Shown: positions 47,583-59,419 of the stretch, one piece after another | How the letters are laid out: each line of letters begins with the position of its first letter | How positions within the stretch are numbered: the first letter of the stretch is position 1 | Source of the DNA: Nageia nagi | Lineage: Eukaryota > Pinophyta | Length of the DNA stretch: 64,000 nt | Direction of reading: 5' to 3' | Assembly (NCBI GenBank): GCA_050084985.1 | Contig: JBITNC010000001.1 | Coordinates: 116,002,001 to 116,066,000 of the forward strand | Program-made: the position numbers and the translations under genes | The notes under the pieces: generated by a model | The model's database searches: none | Seen by the model: only the letters and a program-made list of their open reading frames with translations | Told to the model about the DNA's origin: nothing

Positions 47583-49469
47583 TGTTGAGTATGTGTGATT
47601 GTAATTGTTTTCAACAAGGTTTTGATCAGGTTTCGAAGGTTTGACCGGGTTCCGGAGGTGAAGTGTGATTGTAATTATTGTTAACAAGGTGTTGATCAGG
47701 TTCCGGAGGTTTGACCGAGTTCCGGAGGTGTAGTGTGATTGTAATTGTTGTTAACAAGATATTGATCGAGTTCTGGAGGTTTGACCGAGTTCCAGAGGTG
47801 ATGAGTGATTGTAATGTTGTCAACACGTGATTTTGGTAAAGTCGAGGTTAGTAAACAAAGCATTCTGGAAGAGATGACATCAGCGATTTTGGGCCTTCAC
47901 TCAAAACCGGAGTCCGAAAGTGATGAGGTAAGCAAGGAGCGATCAAAGAGCCGGAGCCAGCGAGTAAAACAATCTGGAAGCAAGAGATGACATCACAGGG
48001 AGAATAATGTTCACATTTGTGAATAGAATCGGGTTCCGGAGATGATGAGGTCAGCAAAGAGTGATCAAAGAGCTGGAGCCAGCGAATAAAGCATTCCGAA
48101 ATGCAGAGATGAGATCGGCAAAGAGAGATTGACAATACGGAGTCCATAAAGTAAATGTCCTGGAAGTAAAATGTTCCAGATTAAAAAGGATGATGTCACA
48201 GAAAATAAGAGAGTCACGTTGTGGTAAAGACCAGAGTCCGGAGATGATGACATCATGGTGTAGGTGTTGAAAAGTCCGGAGACAAAAGTGCGAAGATAAA
48301 AGTGCGGAGACCGGAGTCCGGAGATGATGACATCATGGTGGAGGTGTTGAAAAGTCCGGAGATAAATGTTCAGAGATAAAAGTCTAGAGACAAAAGTCCG
48401 GAGATAAAGGTCTGGAGATGATGACATCATGCGGGAAGCGTTTTACTCTGCTTCCAGAGTCCGGAGATGATGACATCATGCTGTATACAATAAACATCCG
48501 ACAAGCGAGACAAAGAGTCCAGAATTAACAGAAATATCATTATGAAGAAGATAGAGTCTAAAATTAACAGAAATATCATTATGAAGAAGACAAAGAGTCC
48601 GAAATTATCAAAAATAATCAGATACTATCAAATCTCCGAAATTAGTGGAGAAAGAGGTACACTTGTCTAAATTGAGCAAAGGAGCATTCGTCAGTTACAA
48701 CAGACTCAGTTCGTGAAATCCCTTTGGTGTAGGAGCTATTACAAACAAGGATTATTTTTAGTTTGTTTTTGGTAACGTGTTATTATATGAACAACTTCTC
48801 GGGGTTTATTGTTGATGCGTAACGTTTTTCTTGTGATGACAAAAGAAAAGGGTGATGCGTGAATTGTTTGATTTAGAAGTGTGTGCGAGGAGAGATGAGT
48901 GCATAGTGAAGGGCTGGAGTGGAAATGAGATGTGCATGTAGAGAAGTGCAAGAGAGGAGGTAATTGTGTGAAAGAGTGGAGTATCAAGAAAAAGTGAAGT
49001 GAGCAAACGGATATGCAGACAGTATAGAGATTGTTTAACTATGGTACTTTGAAGCTGTGTGCAGAGATCAAATAGTGAGAATTAGAGCTAGACCATTGAG
49101 GGTCTTCTAGAACTGTATTCTTTATTTCCTTTTGAATATTATCTCAAGTGGGTGCTTGAGTGCTGGAGTTGGTGCTCCAAGCAGTAGGTGCTACTTTTGC
49201 AAAGTGGTAGTTGGTGCTACCCTTCACAGTTGGTGCTGTGAATCTGTAAGCTTTCTTTAATGGCTGGATTTGGATTGGTGTCCAAGCAGTCATGTTCAGG
49301 GATGTAGCCAATCTGGTGAACCTCGTTACATCTGGTGTTGTGTGATGTACTGATGTGCTTGCTCAATTCTCTCTGATTTTTAATCTATCTTTATTTAAGA
49401 AGATTAGATTGATTATAATTTTTAATACACTGATTCACCCCCCCTCTCAGTGTCACTCGAAATCCAACA
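47583..49469 (+). repeat. 3' LTR of element B
   Basis: TGTTGAGTATG to AATCCAACA, 1887 bp, partner of 40347-42236. It has the same repeats and boxes, several of them altered by CG-to-TG or CG-to-CA changes. Confidence 0.93.
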
Positions 49470-49474
49470 CATTT

Positions 49475-50769
49475 GTAGCAAGACAAATCTTTGAAGGTAC
49501 TTGATCCACAATATAAAGGTCATCCTTTACTAATCCTTTCATCAAGGTGGTAAGTCCTTTCTTAACACACCAGGAGTGTGAGGTAAATTCAAATGAGCAT
49601 CCTTTCCTTGTAATCTGAATCACGGAGATGAGATTCATCCTTAGTTTAGGCACATAAAAGACATTATCAAGAGTCTTTCCATGAATCTTCACACTCCCTA
49701 TTCTGTGAACATTAAGGACTGTATTATCACCTATCACAACTATATCCTTGTTGTACTTATGAAAATTTTCAAACTTATCCTTTTCATAACACATGTGATT
49801 AGTGCATCCTAAATCAATAATCCAATCATTTGAAATAGTTTGAGTCATTGAGTAGTAGGCAACAGAAGCAGCATGCTTGTTCTTCTTTTTATTATTGAAA
49901 TTTCTCACATTTGCATTTCCCTTTCCTTTTTGAGCAAATTTCTTTTTGCGACAATCATACTCTTTGTGCCCAAAGATGCCACAGAAGTTACAATTCCCAT
50001 CAAACTTTTCCTGTAGTGTTGGTTTGCTTGATCCAACTTTGTCATTCCTTTGCTTGAAGTTGTTGTGCTTCCTGATGGTAGATGAGGATTTGTTGTCTTT
50101 GAATTTATAATGTTTGAATGTATTCTTGAAAGGAGTTTTGGTTGCTCCTAGAGCAATGCTATTATCCTTTGGAGAAATGTTCAACATTTTCTTGTTCAAA
50201 GTTTCCTCATGCTTCAGAAGGAGTCTAGAAAGATTGTCAAGGGAGATAGCATCTTCTTCATCATCAATCCTAGTCTCCATAACTGTGACAAAGTTACTGA
50301 ACTTTGTAGAGAGGCTTTGAAGAATAATGAAGACCATGAACTCATCATTGATCCAATTGCACCCACAGCCAACCAATTGTGTCCTGAGGTCAATGATTTT
50401 ATTCAAGTAGATTGAGGCACTTTCATCTTCTCCTTGACGATACTGCAACAACTTTTGTAGAATGGTGAACCTTCTTGAAAATTTGGATCCAAGGTAAATT
50501 TTCTTTAGTCTGTCCCAAGCTTCTTTTGCTAATGTCAAGGAAGAAATCACGAGAAGGATGTCATCTGAAATTGCACAATAGATCATTGAGGTTGCTAACT
50601 CATTCTTTGAGTTGTAAATTTCAAGGGCCTTCTCATCTGTAGGAGCAACTAGATCTTCATTTACTATCTGCCATAGCTTCCTTGCCTGTAACTCAGCTCT
50701 CATACGAGGTTCCCATATGCCGTAGTTGGAACCGTCGAGTATGTGCTTGGGTATGAAGGTTTCAACCAT
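49475..50769 (-). pseudogene. gag: Element C gag-protease, open frame cut by element B
   Basis: ATG at 50767-50769 opens MVETFIPKHILDGSNYGIWE; a further ATG lies upstream at 50823. The gag core reads RKLWQIVNEDL, NELATSMIYCAISDD and AWDRLKKIYLG. One zinc knuckle, CNFCGIFGHKEYDC, lies near 49955-49996. The protease centre is IIDLGCTNHM (about 49805-49834), with Leu between the catalytic Asp and Gly. The pre-integrase part includes FYVPKLRMNLISV and LVKDDLYIVDQVP. No stop interrupts 430 codons. The frame continues at 40346 across the B insertion. Confidence 0.9.
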
Positions 50770-50823
50770 TGTCTGTACAAAAAATAAATATGCAATAAGA
50801 ATGCAAATTTTAGAAGTTTCCAT

Positions 50824-52589
50824 CTATACAAATCAAACATAAGTAAACATGTCCCACATGTGCAAACTTATAACCACAATCCATAGAGGAATAATGTTGG
50901 GGTTGTTTTCTTGTGTAGAATTAGGCCTTCACCTGGATGCTCGCAAGGTGGAGCCCAGGTACTACCAGTCCTCAACCAGTTCACCTTGGTCAGTAATATA
51001 CTCTCACAAGGAGAAGTACCAACTATTTTCCAAGGATTCAACGTATCTTGGACCAGCCATTTTAATTATCTTGATTAAGGTTTTTAATTTTCCTCCTAGG
51101 TTATCAGGATAATCCCTGAATGGACGTGCGGACATGTGGTATCACTACACACATGCCTGTCCACCTAATAGAGTTATGTCCAATCCAATAGAGGTCTTAG
51201 GGGCAATTAAGATGGACTTACCACCACTCAATTCTTTGGACTAAAAGGGTTCCAGTCTGCCCTGTCCTCACCTTGTGGCTCCCCAAACAAGTCATGTTGT
51301 GGAAGAATACGTGCGGATGTGTTCATTTTAGGGGTTACTTTTCAATATTTGCATTTTTGCAAGTATAAGCAAATTGTGCAAAAATATAAAGTAAAGTAAA
51401 ATTGCATCATCCACATGAGCTTTGAAAAACCTTAAAAAAGTCCAATGGGTTTTGTACTAACCCCTAAAGGACTTTTACATTTTGTATATTTTGCTCAATA
51501 TATTCAAGTACTTAATGAATTAAAAAAGAACTAATTCCTACTTAGCATTTAATTCATAACATGCATTATTCCATGACTTAAAAAAATTAAGTAATCATGC
51601 ATCATGCATTATTTAACTTAAAAATTTAAGTACTAAGCATGTTTTATTCTTCAAACAAGATAAAGATACATGCATCATAAGTCTAGCATTCAAGATCTAG
51701 ATAAAATTTAAGTAAAAATTATACCAATTCCCCCCTTTTCACTTAAAGTTTTATCCCTAAAAAAAATTGTATGCTAAGACTTGTCTTATAAGTATGCATT
51801 TTAAGTAAAAATTTTCCCTTATTTACTTAAAAAAATAGCATGCTTAGGCTAAATTACTATGCTTACAAAAAATGCTAAGAGGTTAGCATTAAAAAATTGC
51901 ATGTGCACTTTTAGTAATTTTAAACATGCAATTTTGAGTTAAATATTAGAAATATTCTAAGTACTCCTAATTCCATTTAATGGGAGCAATTAACTTGTAA
52001 GCAAGTAAGTAAAAAAATAAATTCCTAAGAAGTATATGTGTGCAAGTTGTAATAGGAGACCCATACCCCTACTTTATGCAATTTTAATGCTTCTTTTACT
52101 TCAAGCACTCTAAAATACTTCAAGTAAAAAAAATAAATGCATATAGGTAAAGTAGTGATGGCAACCCTTCCCTTACCAAGAAGGAGTATACGTTGTCTTT
52201 TGGGAGTAGTCAACAAAAAATTAATGCTCAAGGGTTTGGTTTGGTTCTTAAGACTTAGGTGGTGAAACAAATTAAATCCCCTTTCTACTTGGTACAAACA
52301 AAATTAAATGCAAGTTAGTACTTAAAAAAGACCCCCCTTTTTCTTCTACCAAGAAGAGCACGTTGCTTGTGGAGGAGCATAGAAGGTAGCCTCCTTTTTG
52401 GAAAACTTTTACCTAAGGTTTGACTTCATAATTAATGCTTGCATTTATTTCAATTGTAAGGAGAAGCTAAAAATTTTGAATGGACTAATGCTAGGGAGAA
52501 GGTTAAACAACGAGGGAGGAGGAAGCAAGTTATGGTGTTGGAGATGAGAGTTGGACCATGACTGTGGACAGCCACGGGGGTCATAACAG
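50824..52589 (-). other. Leader of element C, gag-proximal part
   Basis: Non-coding AT-rich sequence. On the minus strand the stretch around 51290-51330 carries GAACACATCCGCACG, CATGACTTG and TTTGGGGAGCCAC, matching the leader of D near 34400-34450. A run of ATGCTTA/ATGCATG-like phrases (51480-51900) also resembles D at 33890-34200. Likely family-specific leader signals such as packaging sequence, but that is inference. Confidence 0.65.
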
Positions 52590-53640
52590 GGCTAGTGATT
52601 GGTGATGATACATGTTGGAAGAATGGTAGCAAAGGTTACAAAGTTTGGCTTTACGTGTGACAATTGCATATGCTTAAAAGTCTCTCTGGCCTTTTCAGGA
52701 AATCCATTTTATGCATATCCTGAGATCATTGCATTCCATGAAACTGTGTCTGAATCATACATTTGTTAAACAATTCCCGTGCCTTCTCTACACTTCCACT
52801 TTGCATACATGTCTACCATGGCATTCACAACTACAACATGTGATAGAAATCTAGTTTTAAAGAGTCTTTTGTGTATGTATAAACCCTGTTCCAAATCTCC
52901 CAATTTTGCGCATGCTTTGACGACGATGGAAAAGGTGAAATGATCTGGTTGGACTACTGCTGGTGTTTATTGCATTTGGCAAAATAGTGTCATTGCCTAT
53001 CGAGGAAAGCCATGTCTTTGGTAGCCTAAAATTATCAACTTCCACAAGACGATGTCTCGTTCAGTCATACAGTCGAAAACTTCACAGGCGTACGTCAAAC
53101 TTGCACAGTTGACATACATGTGGATAAGTTTGTCTTGCAGAACTTTGTTGGTGTAGGGGTCAAATTGAAGTCTGATGCAAATGATGAGTGAATGAAGGAG
53201 CTTGCCCTCTAGAAGGGCATTGTGGGTGATGCAGGACTGCAAAAGTTGAAGACATGTCGAAGAGTGTAGAGAGCAGTGTGTATCTATCTTTGCAATAAGC
53301 AAAATGTGCATTGCATGCTTCACCCGCCCATGTCGACAAAGTTGAGTGAGAGTGATATTCAAATCATTTCAACATCGAACAACTCCCGAATACATTGAAC
53401 AGAGAGAGGAGAGGCACACGCACGAAGGAGATGCAGAGGAGTGCAGAGTGAGACCATTGCACGAAATAAGGCATGGACCCAGTCAACGTTTCTATTTTGA
53501 GACTGCATCTTGACAAGGCATTTTGTTAGACCCTTTGCATGTAGGAGGAGGTAGATGCAGGTGGGGGGAGGCAGATGCGGGTGAGAGAAGGAGTCTGTGC
53601 GAGGGAGGAGGCTATGCACGATGGGAGGAGCCACCAACAG
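52590..53640 (-). pseudogene. PPR (PLS-class) gene fragment inside the leader of element C
   Basis: On the minus strand one frame runs from 53362 to about 52590 with four or so stops. It reads LTQLCRHGRVKHAMHIL, QLLQSCITHNALLEGKLLHS, LIHMYVNCASLTYACEVFD and ERDIVLWKLIILGYQRHGF, then DHFTFSIVVKACAKLGDLEQ, NAMVDMYAKWK, DSDTVSWNAMISGYA and KPNFVTFATIL. These are consecutive pentatricopeptide repeats of the P-L-S kind that bind organelle RNA for editing or processing. The N-terminal part (53640-53380) is GC-richer and frame-shifted. Both ends are missing (no E/DYW tail). Composition differs from the surrounding AT-rich leader, so it looks acquired. Confidence 0.82.
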
Positions 53641-54212
53641 GGAGAAGATATTTTAATTTTCTTGACCCCCCCGAATTTATTTAATCTAAGACCCCTTTAA
53701 ATGTATTTTTGAAAAAAAAATATATTATATAAAAATATTGCTCTCAAAAAATCTAAATTTTGAATAAAAAAATATTGAGAGCTGCCCTTTTTTTAAAAAA
53801 ATGCACACTAGAGGTTAAAAACATTATATCTCTATTTTTAGCCCTCCTCCTTTTTTGATATTTTTCACAAAAGACTATTGTAAAAACTTTTCAATAAGAT
53901 GCTATCATAATATATTTTTGCTCACAAAAAAAGAGCATTTTCTTTGTACATTAAAAATAGATTACTAACATAAAATATTGTTAGTAAGAAGAGAGTAGCA
54001 AAAATATATTATGGTATTTGAAGTTATTTTTGCTAAGACATTGAGCTAGCATAATCATACAAAAAATTAGTATCATAATGAACTTAGTTAAAAAGGATAG
54101 AAGGTTATACCTTTGCAAACCTTTTACCTCACAATGAAGATTAGGATTAAGATCTCCAAATTTGAGAAGGATGAAGAACCTCCAAAGTGTAGAAGAAGAG
54201 CTTCCACACCAA
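53641..54212 (-). other. Leader of element C, primer-site-proximal part
   Basis: AT-rich leader with homopolymer runs. Near the primer site, on the minus strand, GTGTGGAAGCTCTTCTTC and GAGGTAAAAGG followed by AAGGTATAACCTTCTATC match the start of the leader of D. No gene is visible. Confidence 0.7.
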
Positions 54213-54225
54213 GCTCTAGATACCA
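54213..54225 (-). promoter_or_regulatory. Primer binding site of element C
   Basis: On the minus strand TGGTATCTAGAGC lies two bases inside the 5' LTR. It is the initiator Met tRNA site with one inserted base. Confidence 0.8.
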
Positions 54226-54227
54226 AT

Positions 54228-54731
54228 TGAGAGAATTAGCACTACTCTAATTCCCAAAGGTCCAAGACTATAGAAAGCTCAATCACATTCAACATGCAAC
54301 ATCTACAAGCTACTAACACATTCACATAATATGACACCAATATAATGTGGTTCCTCCCTCCTTGGGAGTACATCCACAACTAGTTCTCTATTCTCAATCT
54401 ATGCCTCTCTTACAACTATTCTCTTGCTCTCTCCTACACAACCTAGTAGAGTAATCTTACTCCAAAACTTAGATGTGTTTACAAGAGGAGAGGCCCTCTA
54501 TTTATAGCTTGAGAGCACCTCCCTAACCTCCCTTTAACCCAAGGGTTAGGTTAGGGTTACAATAAATGTGTGACCTAACTTTAACCTACCAACTAACCCC
54601 ATGGTTAGGTCAAAGTCCACACATAATAAAGAATTCAATTAATACCTTAAGGTATCTACATATCCTTTAAGTGATTAATTGAACTTACAAGGAGTTTAGA
54701 TATTCACAATATTTCATTACAAATTCTAACA
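54228..54731 (-). repeat. 5' LTR of element C
   Basis: 504 bp, partner of 36209-36712 with four substitutions. TATA box on the minus strand at about 54496-54509. Confidence 0.92.
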
Positions 54732-57460
54732 AAAGATGATCTCTACAATGTGGATCAAGTTCCAACAAAGATATGTCTTGCTATGAATGTGTGTTCTATA
54801 GGTAATATTTGGTACCAATGTTTAGGGCACCTTAATTACAAGAGTATTCAAGTCATGAAATACCAAGAAATTATGAAAAGTTTGCCTCAATTTCACCTTC
54901 AATTGGTCTATGTGAGAAGTGCATTATTGGTAAGATACATAGATAAAGGTTTGAAAAGGATAAGGAAACAAGAGCATCTCAAACACTTCAACTTGTGCAT
55001 TCAAATTTGATGCGTTCATTTTAAACTAAGTTGCTTGGGAGAGCATCTTATGTTTTAACCTTCATTAATGAATTTAGTAGTATTATCTTTAGGTATCTAC
55101 TTGAGTACAAGGACCAAACTTTTGAGAGTTTAAGGATTTTAAAACGTTAGTTGAAAATCAAACTAACATTAAAATCAAGATGTTGATATTAAATAATGGG
55201 GGAGAATATAATAGCAATGATTTCAATGTATATTTTGCTAAGTATGGAATCAAGAGGCAATTTATGATTCCTTACACTCCTCACTAGAATGGTATTCCTA
55301 AAAGAAAAAATAGAATAATTATGGAAATGGCAAGATGCATGTTAGGTAATCTTCTTAGTTTCTTATGAGGTGAAGCTATGAGCACTGCTATTTACATCTT
55401 TAATAGGTGTTCCACTAAAGTAATTTAGGGTAAAACTCCTTTTGAATCATGTTTAGGATGAATACCTAACATTTCTCACCTTATGGTGTTTAGTTGTGAA
55501 GCATTCTCCTATATTATTTCTAAAAAAAGAAAAAAGTTAGACAAAAGAGTTGAAAAATGCATCTTTATGGGTTATGACAATTAACATAAAGGCTATAGGC
55601 CCTACTCTCCATCCTATAAGGTAGTGTTCATTTTAAGAGATTTCAAATTCAATGAACTTCCTGAAGAATCTATTTCTAATGAGGATGTAGATGTTCCAAA
55701 GGAATCTTCAGTTGCACCTACCTAGTTGGATATTGAAGTAGACAAGTCACCTTAGGAGCAAAATTCTCAAACTCAAAGGGTAATAAGGAGTATGACCTTG
55801 AACAAATCCTTACTTGCCATGATTGACAACAAGCATGAGCCCTCATCCTTGAAAGAAGCTTCAAAGCACAAGTGCTAGATGGAAGCCATGAAAATGGAGT
55901 ATGAGGCACTCATGAAAAATGAAACTTGGGACTTGGTTCCTTTTCCCAATGAGAAAAATATGATTGGTAATAAATGGATCTACAAGGTCAAGTATAATTC
56001 TATTTGGGATATTGAGAAATACAAGGCAAGGTTAGTAGCTAAAGGTTTTACTCAAAAATACAGTGTAGATTATGAAGAAGCCTTTGCTATTGGTGATATT
56101 AAGAAATAGAAGGCAAGGTTAGTAGCTAAAGGTTTTGCTTAGAAATACAATGTAAATTATGAAGAAACCTTTTCTCTCATAGCAAAGATGATTACTTTTA
56201 GTATTATCCTTGCTCTCTTTGTAGCTCAAGGATGGAAAGTTTTTCAACTTGATATCAAGATTGCATTTCTTAATGGTGAGTTAGATGTGGAAATCTTCAT
56301 AAATCAACTAGAAGGGTTCATTGTGAAAGGTAAAGAGTTTTTTGTGTGCAAGCTATAGAAGTCATTATATGGATTTAAGTAAGCACCTAGAGCCTGGTAT
56401 AAGATTTTTGAGTATTTTGCACACATTGATATCTCCAAGTGTTTTTCTGACTCTGATCTATATGTTCTTAATTAGGGAAAAGACATGGTCTTGATTCTCC
56501 TTTATGTGGATGATCTTTTGATTACTAGAAATAATGATGAATTCATTTAAGAGTGTATATCCAAACTTAAGGTAATGTTTGAAATGATTGATCCTGGTCT
56601 TGTGCACCACTATCTTGGAATGTAAGTGTATCAATACAAAGATTGTACTTATCTTAGTCAATCTAAGTATATATCAAACATCTTGTAAAAGTTTGGAATA
56701 GAAAAGTGTAGATATGCTACGATCTTAGTCTCTATTGGAATCATTATTTCTTTGAGCTCCAACTCTCATTTGGTTGATGCTACAACTTATAGGTAATTAA
56801 TTGGTAGTCTTTTGTATTTGACTATTTTTAGACCAAATATTGCCTTTGTAATGAATCTAATGGCACAATTCATGCAAAAACTATATGTTGAGCACCTCAA
56901 TGTTGTTAAGTAAATCTTAAGGTATGTTGCAGGGACTAAGGATCTTGCTCTCAAGTATTCTAAGTTGCCCTTATTTTTTCTCTATGGATTCTCAGATTTT
57001 GACTATGGAGGGGATAGAGATGATAGGAAATCAACCTCTATGTATGTGTTCAGCATTGGTCAGATGCTATCTCTTAGGCTTCCAAGAAGTAGCCTATTAT
57101 TTCTCTTTCCACCATAGAAGTTGAATAATGTGTCATGTCTATTGCAACATTGAAAGCCATTTGGCTAAGGCATATTTTGAAAGAAATTGGGTATGAGCAA
57201 GATGGCTCATATTTGATTTCTTCAAACAACTAGTCAATGATCTCTTTGGATAAGAATACTATGTTCCATTAGATAATAAAACATGTGGAAATCTAAGCCC
57301 ATTTTAGAAGGTTCTTGATAGCATCATACACTTGGAGTATTATCCATCCATCTTGAACTTTGCTGATCTTTTTACCAAGCCCCTCTTGAAAGCTCAATTC
57401 TATAAGCTTAAGGATGCTATCTGGCTGGTGAAGTTGCCCTCAAGGGGAAGTGAAGTTTGA
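54732..57460 (+). pseudogene. pol: Element D pol relic, right of element C
   Basis: It resumes with DDLYNVDQVPTKICLAMN, the same place as DDLYIVDQVPSK in C. Integrase follows in scraps: YQCLGHLNYKS, NNGGEYNSNDF, KRKNRI. RT: WDLVPFPNEKN with GNKWIYKVKYNS (55927-55998), an in-frame 87-bp duplication at 56023-56196, then FQLDIKIAFLNGELDVEIF and YVDD at 56503-56514. RNase H: DFDYGGDRDDRKSTS and KPLLKAQFYKLKDA, ending LPSRGSEV and a stop at 57458. Dozens of stops; clearly older than C. Confidence 0.85.
56023..56196 (+). repeat. 87-bp in-frame tandem duplication in the RT of D
   Basis: AAGGCAAGGTTAGTAGCTAA starts at 56023 and again at 56110. The unit covers the RLVAKGFTQKY motif and the DYEEAF motif, 29 codons, and keeps the frame. 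Element C has one copy. Confidence 0.85.
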
Positions 57461-58175
57461 ATTCTTATGTTGAATTCATATGTATAATGATAACTTCATC
57501 TGTAAGAGGATTTTATGCTATATAGTGTTGATTTTATTATACACCTTCGTGGTAAGTTCACTTTGTGTGATGAATTTGTTATACAAATTTTTAGAGCTAA
57601 AAGATTGGCCAATCTAACACTATTTAATTATCCATGTGTGAAGAACTCTTATGTGTTTTTTTGGCACTATTCAGTTATCCATATGTGAGGAACTCATATG
57701 TGCATGCTCTATTTTGTATTGATAATCAACACACATTTTCTATATAGTAGATGACTAGGAGTTTTTGGCTTGGCATCTTTGTAATGACTTATAGTGCACC
57801 ATTAATCAGCTCATAATGGTATTTGTGTGATTCATCTATCCTTGTTGATATGAATATGTTTCATATAACTGATCTTATTATTTTAGCTACTTATAACTTA
57901 CAAGTTCTCTTGAGATTTCAAGTTACTTAGTTTGCATGTGCAGGCTCTTGGAGACTCTTCATGACTTCTAGTTGGATGACTACTTCATGTACATTAAAAA
58001 TAGTTATGGTTAATGATTGTATTTGGCAAAGTAGTGAGTCTAAAACTAGATCTTTCTTACTTCACAAATATGTAAAAGTTCTCATCTTTGTTGTATATAT
58101 ATGGAGAAGAACTCTCTTACTCTCTCTCTTTCTTCTCTCTTATTCACTCTATCCCAATATTGCATTAAGAGGGAG
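57461..58175 (+). other. 3' untranslated region and polypurine tract of D
   Basis: It holds one copy of the unit that is amplified in C (57538-57588) and ends in AAGAGGGAG (58167-58175), the polypurine tract directly before the 3' LTR. TCTCTTACTCTCTCTCTTTC (about 58111) has a counterpart in C. Confidence 0.75.
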
Positions 58176-58642
58176 TGTTGGAATGTATAATGCATTATTG
58201 TAAAGGTTTTGTAATAATATTTTATATAAGTTCACTATTACTTAAGGGTATCATTTGATACCTTAAATATTAAAGTGAATATGATAATGTAACTTGTCCT
58301 ACACTCCATGTCATGTCATGCTTTTGTACATTGGGTAAAAGGGTGATCCAAAGAGGGATTTTGGCCTATAAATAGAAAGATCCCTCTTTGGAACAAACAT
58401 CAATTTTGTGGAGTAAATTTATGCTATAGGATAGTGCTTAGGAGTTGAAATTAGGAGAATTGTAAGAGTTCATATTTGGGAATGAAATGAGATCTAGTTA
58501 GTGGATTTACTCTTAGTTGGAGGAACCACTTACATCTTATGTTATGTTGTGAGATTGCTTTGTGAGTTATTTAGATGCGAATTGTGAACTTTCATGAGAT
58601 CTTGGTTGCTTAGGAATAATATTTTTAGTGTTAGTTCCTTCA
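58176..58642 (+). repeat. 3' LTR of element D
   Basis: TGTTGGAATGTATAATGC to AGTTCCTTCA, 467 bp. TATA box GGCCTATAAATAG at 58364-58376. An extra segment (about 58413-58465) is absent from the 5' copy. Confidence 0.9.
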
Positions 58643-59419
58643 CATAGAATGGTAATTTTAGTTCAATATGGTCTCAAAATGCCAAACAAGCCTCAAAATG
58701 CCTGCTTTAGCCTTAAAAATACCAAACAATATCATATCTAGGCTCCTTAAGCTCAAACAAGTTTCCTTTTGGCTCTTCAAATCTAAAATTCAAGCAAACA
58801 GTTTTCAAACTTGATGTAAAAATTAAAAAAATGTATAAATAATTACTCACCAAGTCAGATGAACCTATTTGAAGCTTCAAAACTTAAAACAATGGTCAAA
58901 TCAAGTCCAACATTTTTCCAAAAGGATGAGATCCATCTTCTAGACCCCCAACATCTCACTCCCAATGTCCAAATCCAACAAATTCACCTCAACAACCTCA
59001 ATGTCTATCTTCTAACAATAGAATTCTTCATATCTTAGCAATTTTCAAAACTATCCTTATGAGCTTGAGTTAATTTCATTATGACACTAGTTCCAAATCT
59101 TTCAATAGGATGAAAAGATATCTTTAGCAATTCCTCCTTCTTACCTAACATAAAAAGGTAAGATCTCCTCAATAAGTGTTACCACTATGAACTAATACCA
59201 CTATGATCCTTGATATCTTCTTCAGTATAATCCTCCTATTATTTCTTACCTAGTAAGATGAAAAGAATATTTATTCAGCTTAAATCAAAAATCCTCTGTG
59301 TGTGATGCCCTTGATCCTAGTAGAATGGCAAAATCAAGGCTCTAATACCACTGTGAGTGGGTATCAAAGATTTCAAATTCTCTTCGACCCTTCTTACCTA
59401 ACAAGATGATAAGATCTTA
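58643..59419 (-). other. Probable leader of element H with repeated primer-site-like motifs
   Basis: No gene. On the minus strand, TGGTATTAGAGCC lies at 59338-59350, and further GTGGTATTAG and GTGGTAACA phrases lie at about 59181-59205. TTAGGTAAGAAGG-like phrases recur about 59390, 59250 and 59150. This looks like a degenerate repeat of the primer-site region of H. Confidence 0.5.

Larger units (their letters stand above)
40347..49469 (+). mobile_element. Element B: complete Sirevirus-like Ty1/copia element, innermost of the nest
   Basis: A 9.1-kb element with LTRs of 1890 and 1887 bp, a perfect initiator-Met primer site, gag and pol in one frame with about ten stops and one frameshift, and four polypurine tracts. 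Target duplications CATTT show insertion into element C, which makes B the youngest of the nest by position. It is related to element E in gag, pol and LTR signals. Its LTRs are nevertheless more diverged than those of C, through transitions mainly in CG-rich sequence. Confidence 0.93.
36209..54731 (-). mobile_element. Element C: young Ty1/copia element on the minus strand, split by element B
   Basis: C consists of 36209-40346 and 49470-54731, read right to left. Its 504-bp LTRs differ at only four sites by eye (about 0.8%), the lowest of any pair here. The gag-protease frame is fully open, and the rest of pol stays in one frame with about five stops. The leader holds a PPR gene fragment; the 3' untranslated part holds a nine-copy tandem repeat. 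It is inserted in related element D with AAAGA duplications and is host to element B (CATTT). Confidence 0.92.
31927..58642 (+). mobile_element. Element D: Ty1/copia element split by element C
   Basis: D comprises 31927-36208 and 54732-58642. It has LTRs of 446 and 467 bp, an initiator-Met-type primer site, a 2.7-kb leader, gag, pol and a PPT. Element C is inserted in its protease-integrase spacer with an AAAGA duplication. The LTRs differ by large indels and many substitutions, and the coding part has dozens of lesions, so D is the older host. No convincing target duplication remains (CAAAA left, CATAG right). Its proteins and 3'-UTR motifs show that it is a relative of element C. Confidence 0.88.

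Noticed and set aside
47805-48430. Short frames within the LTRs of B (both strands)
   Set aside because: They lie in U3 repeats, differ between the two LTR copies and have no family.
31922-58647. Target site duplication of element D
   Set aside because: CAAAA on the left and CATAG on the right match at only two or three of five positions, so no call was made.
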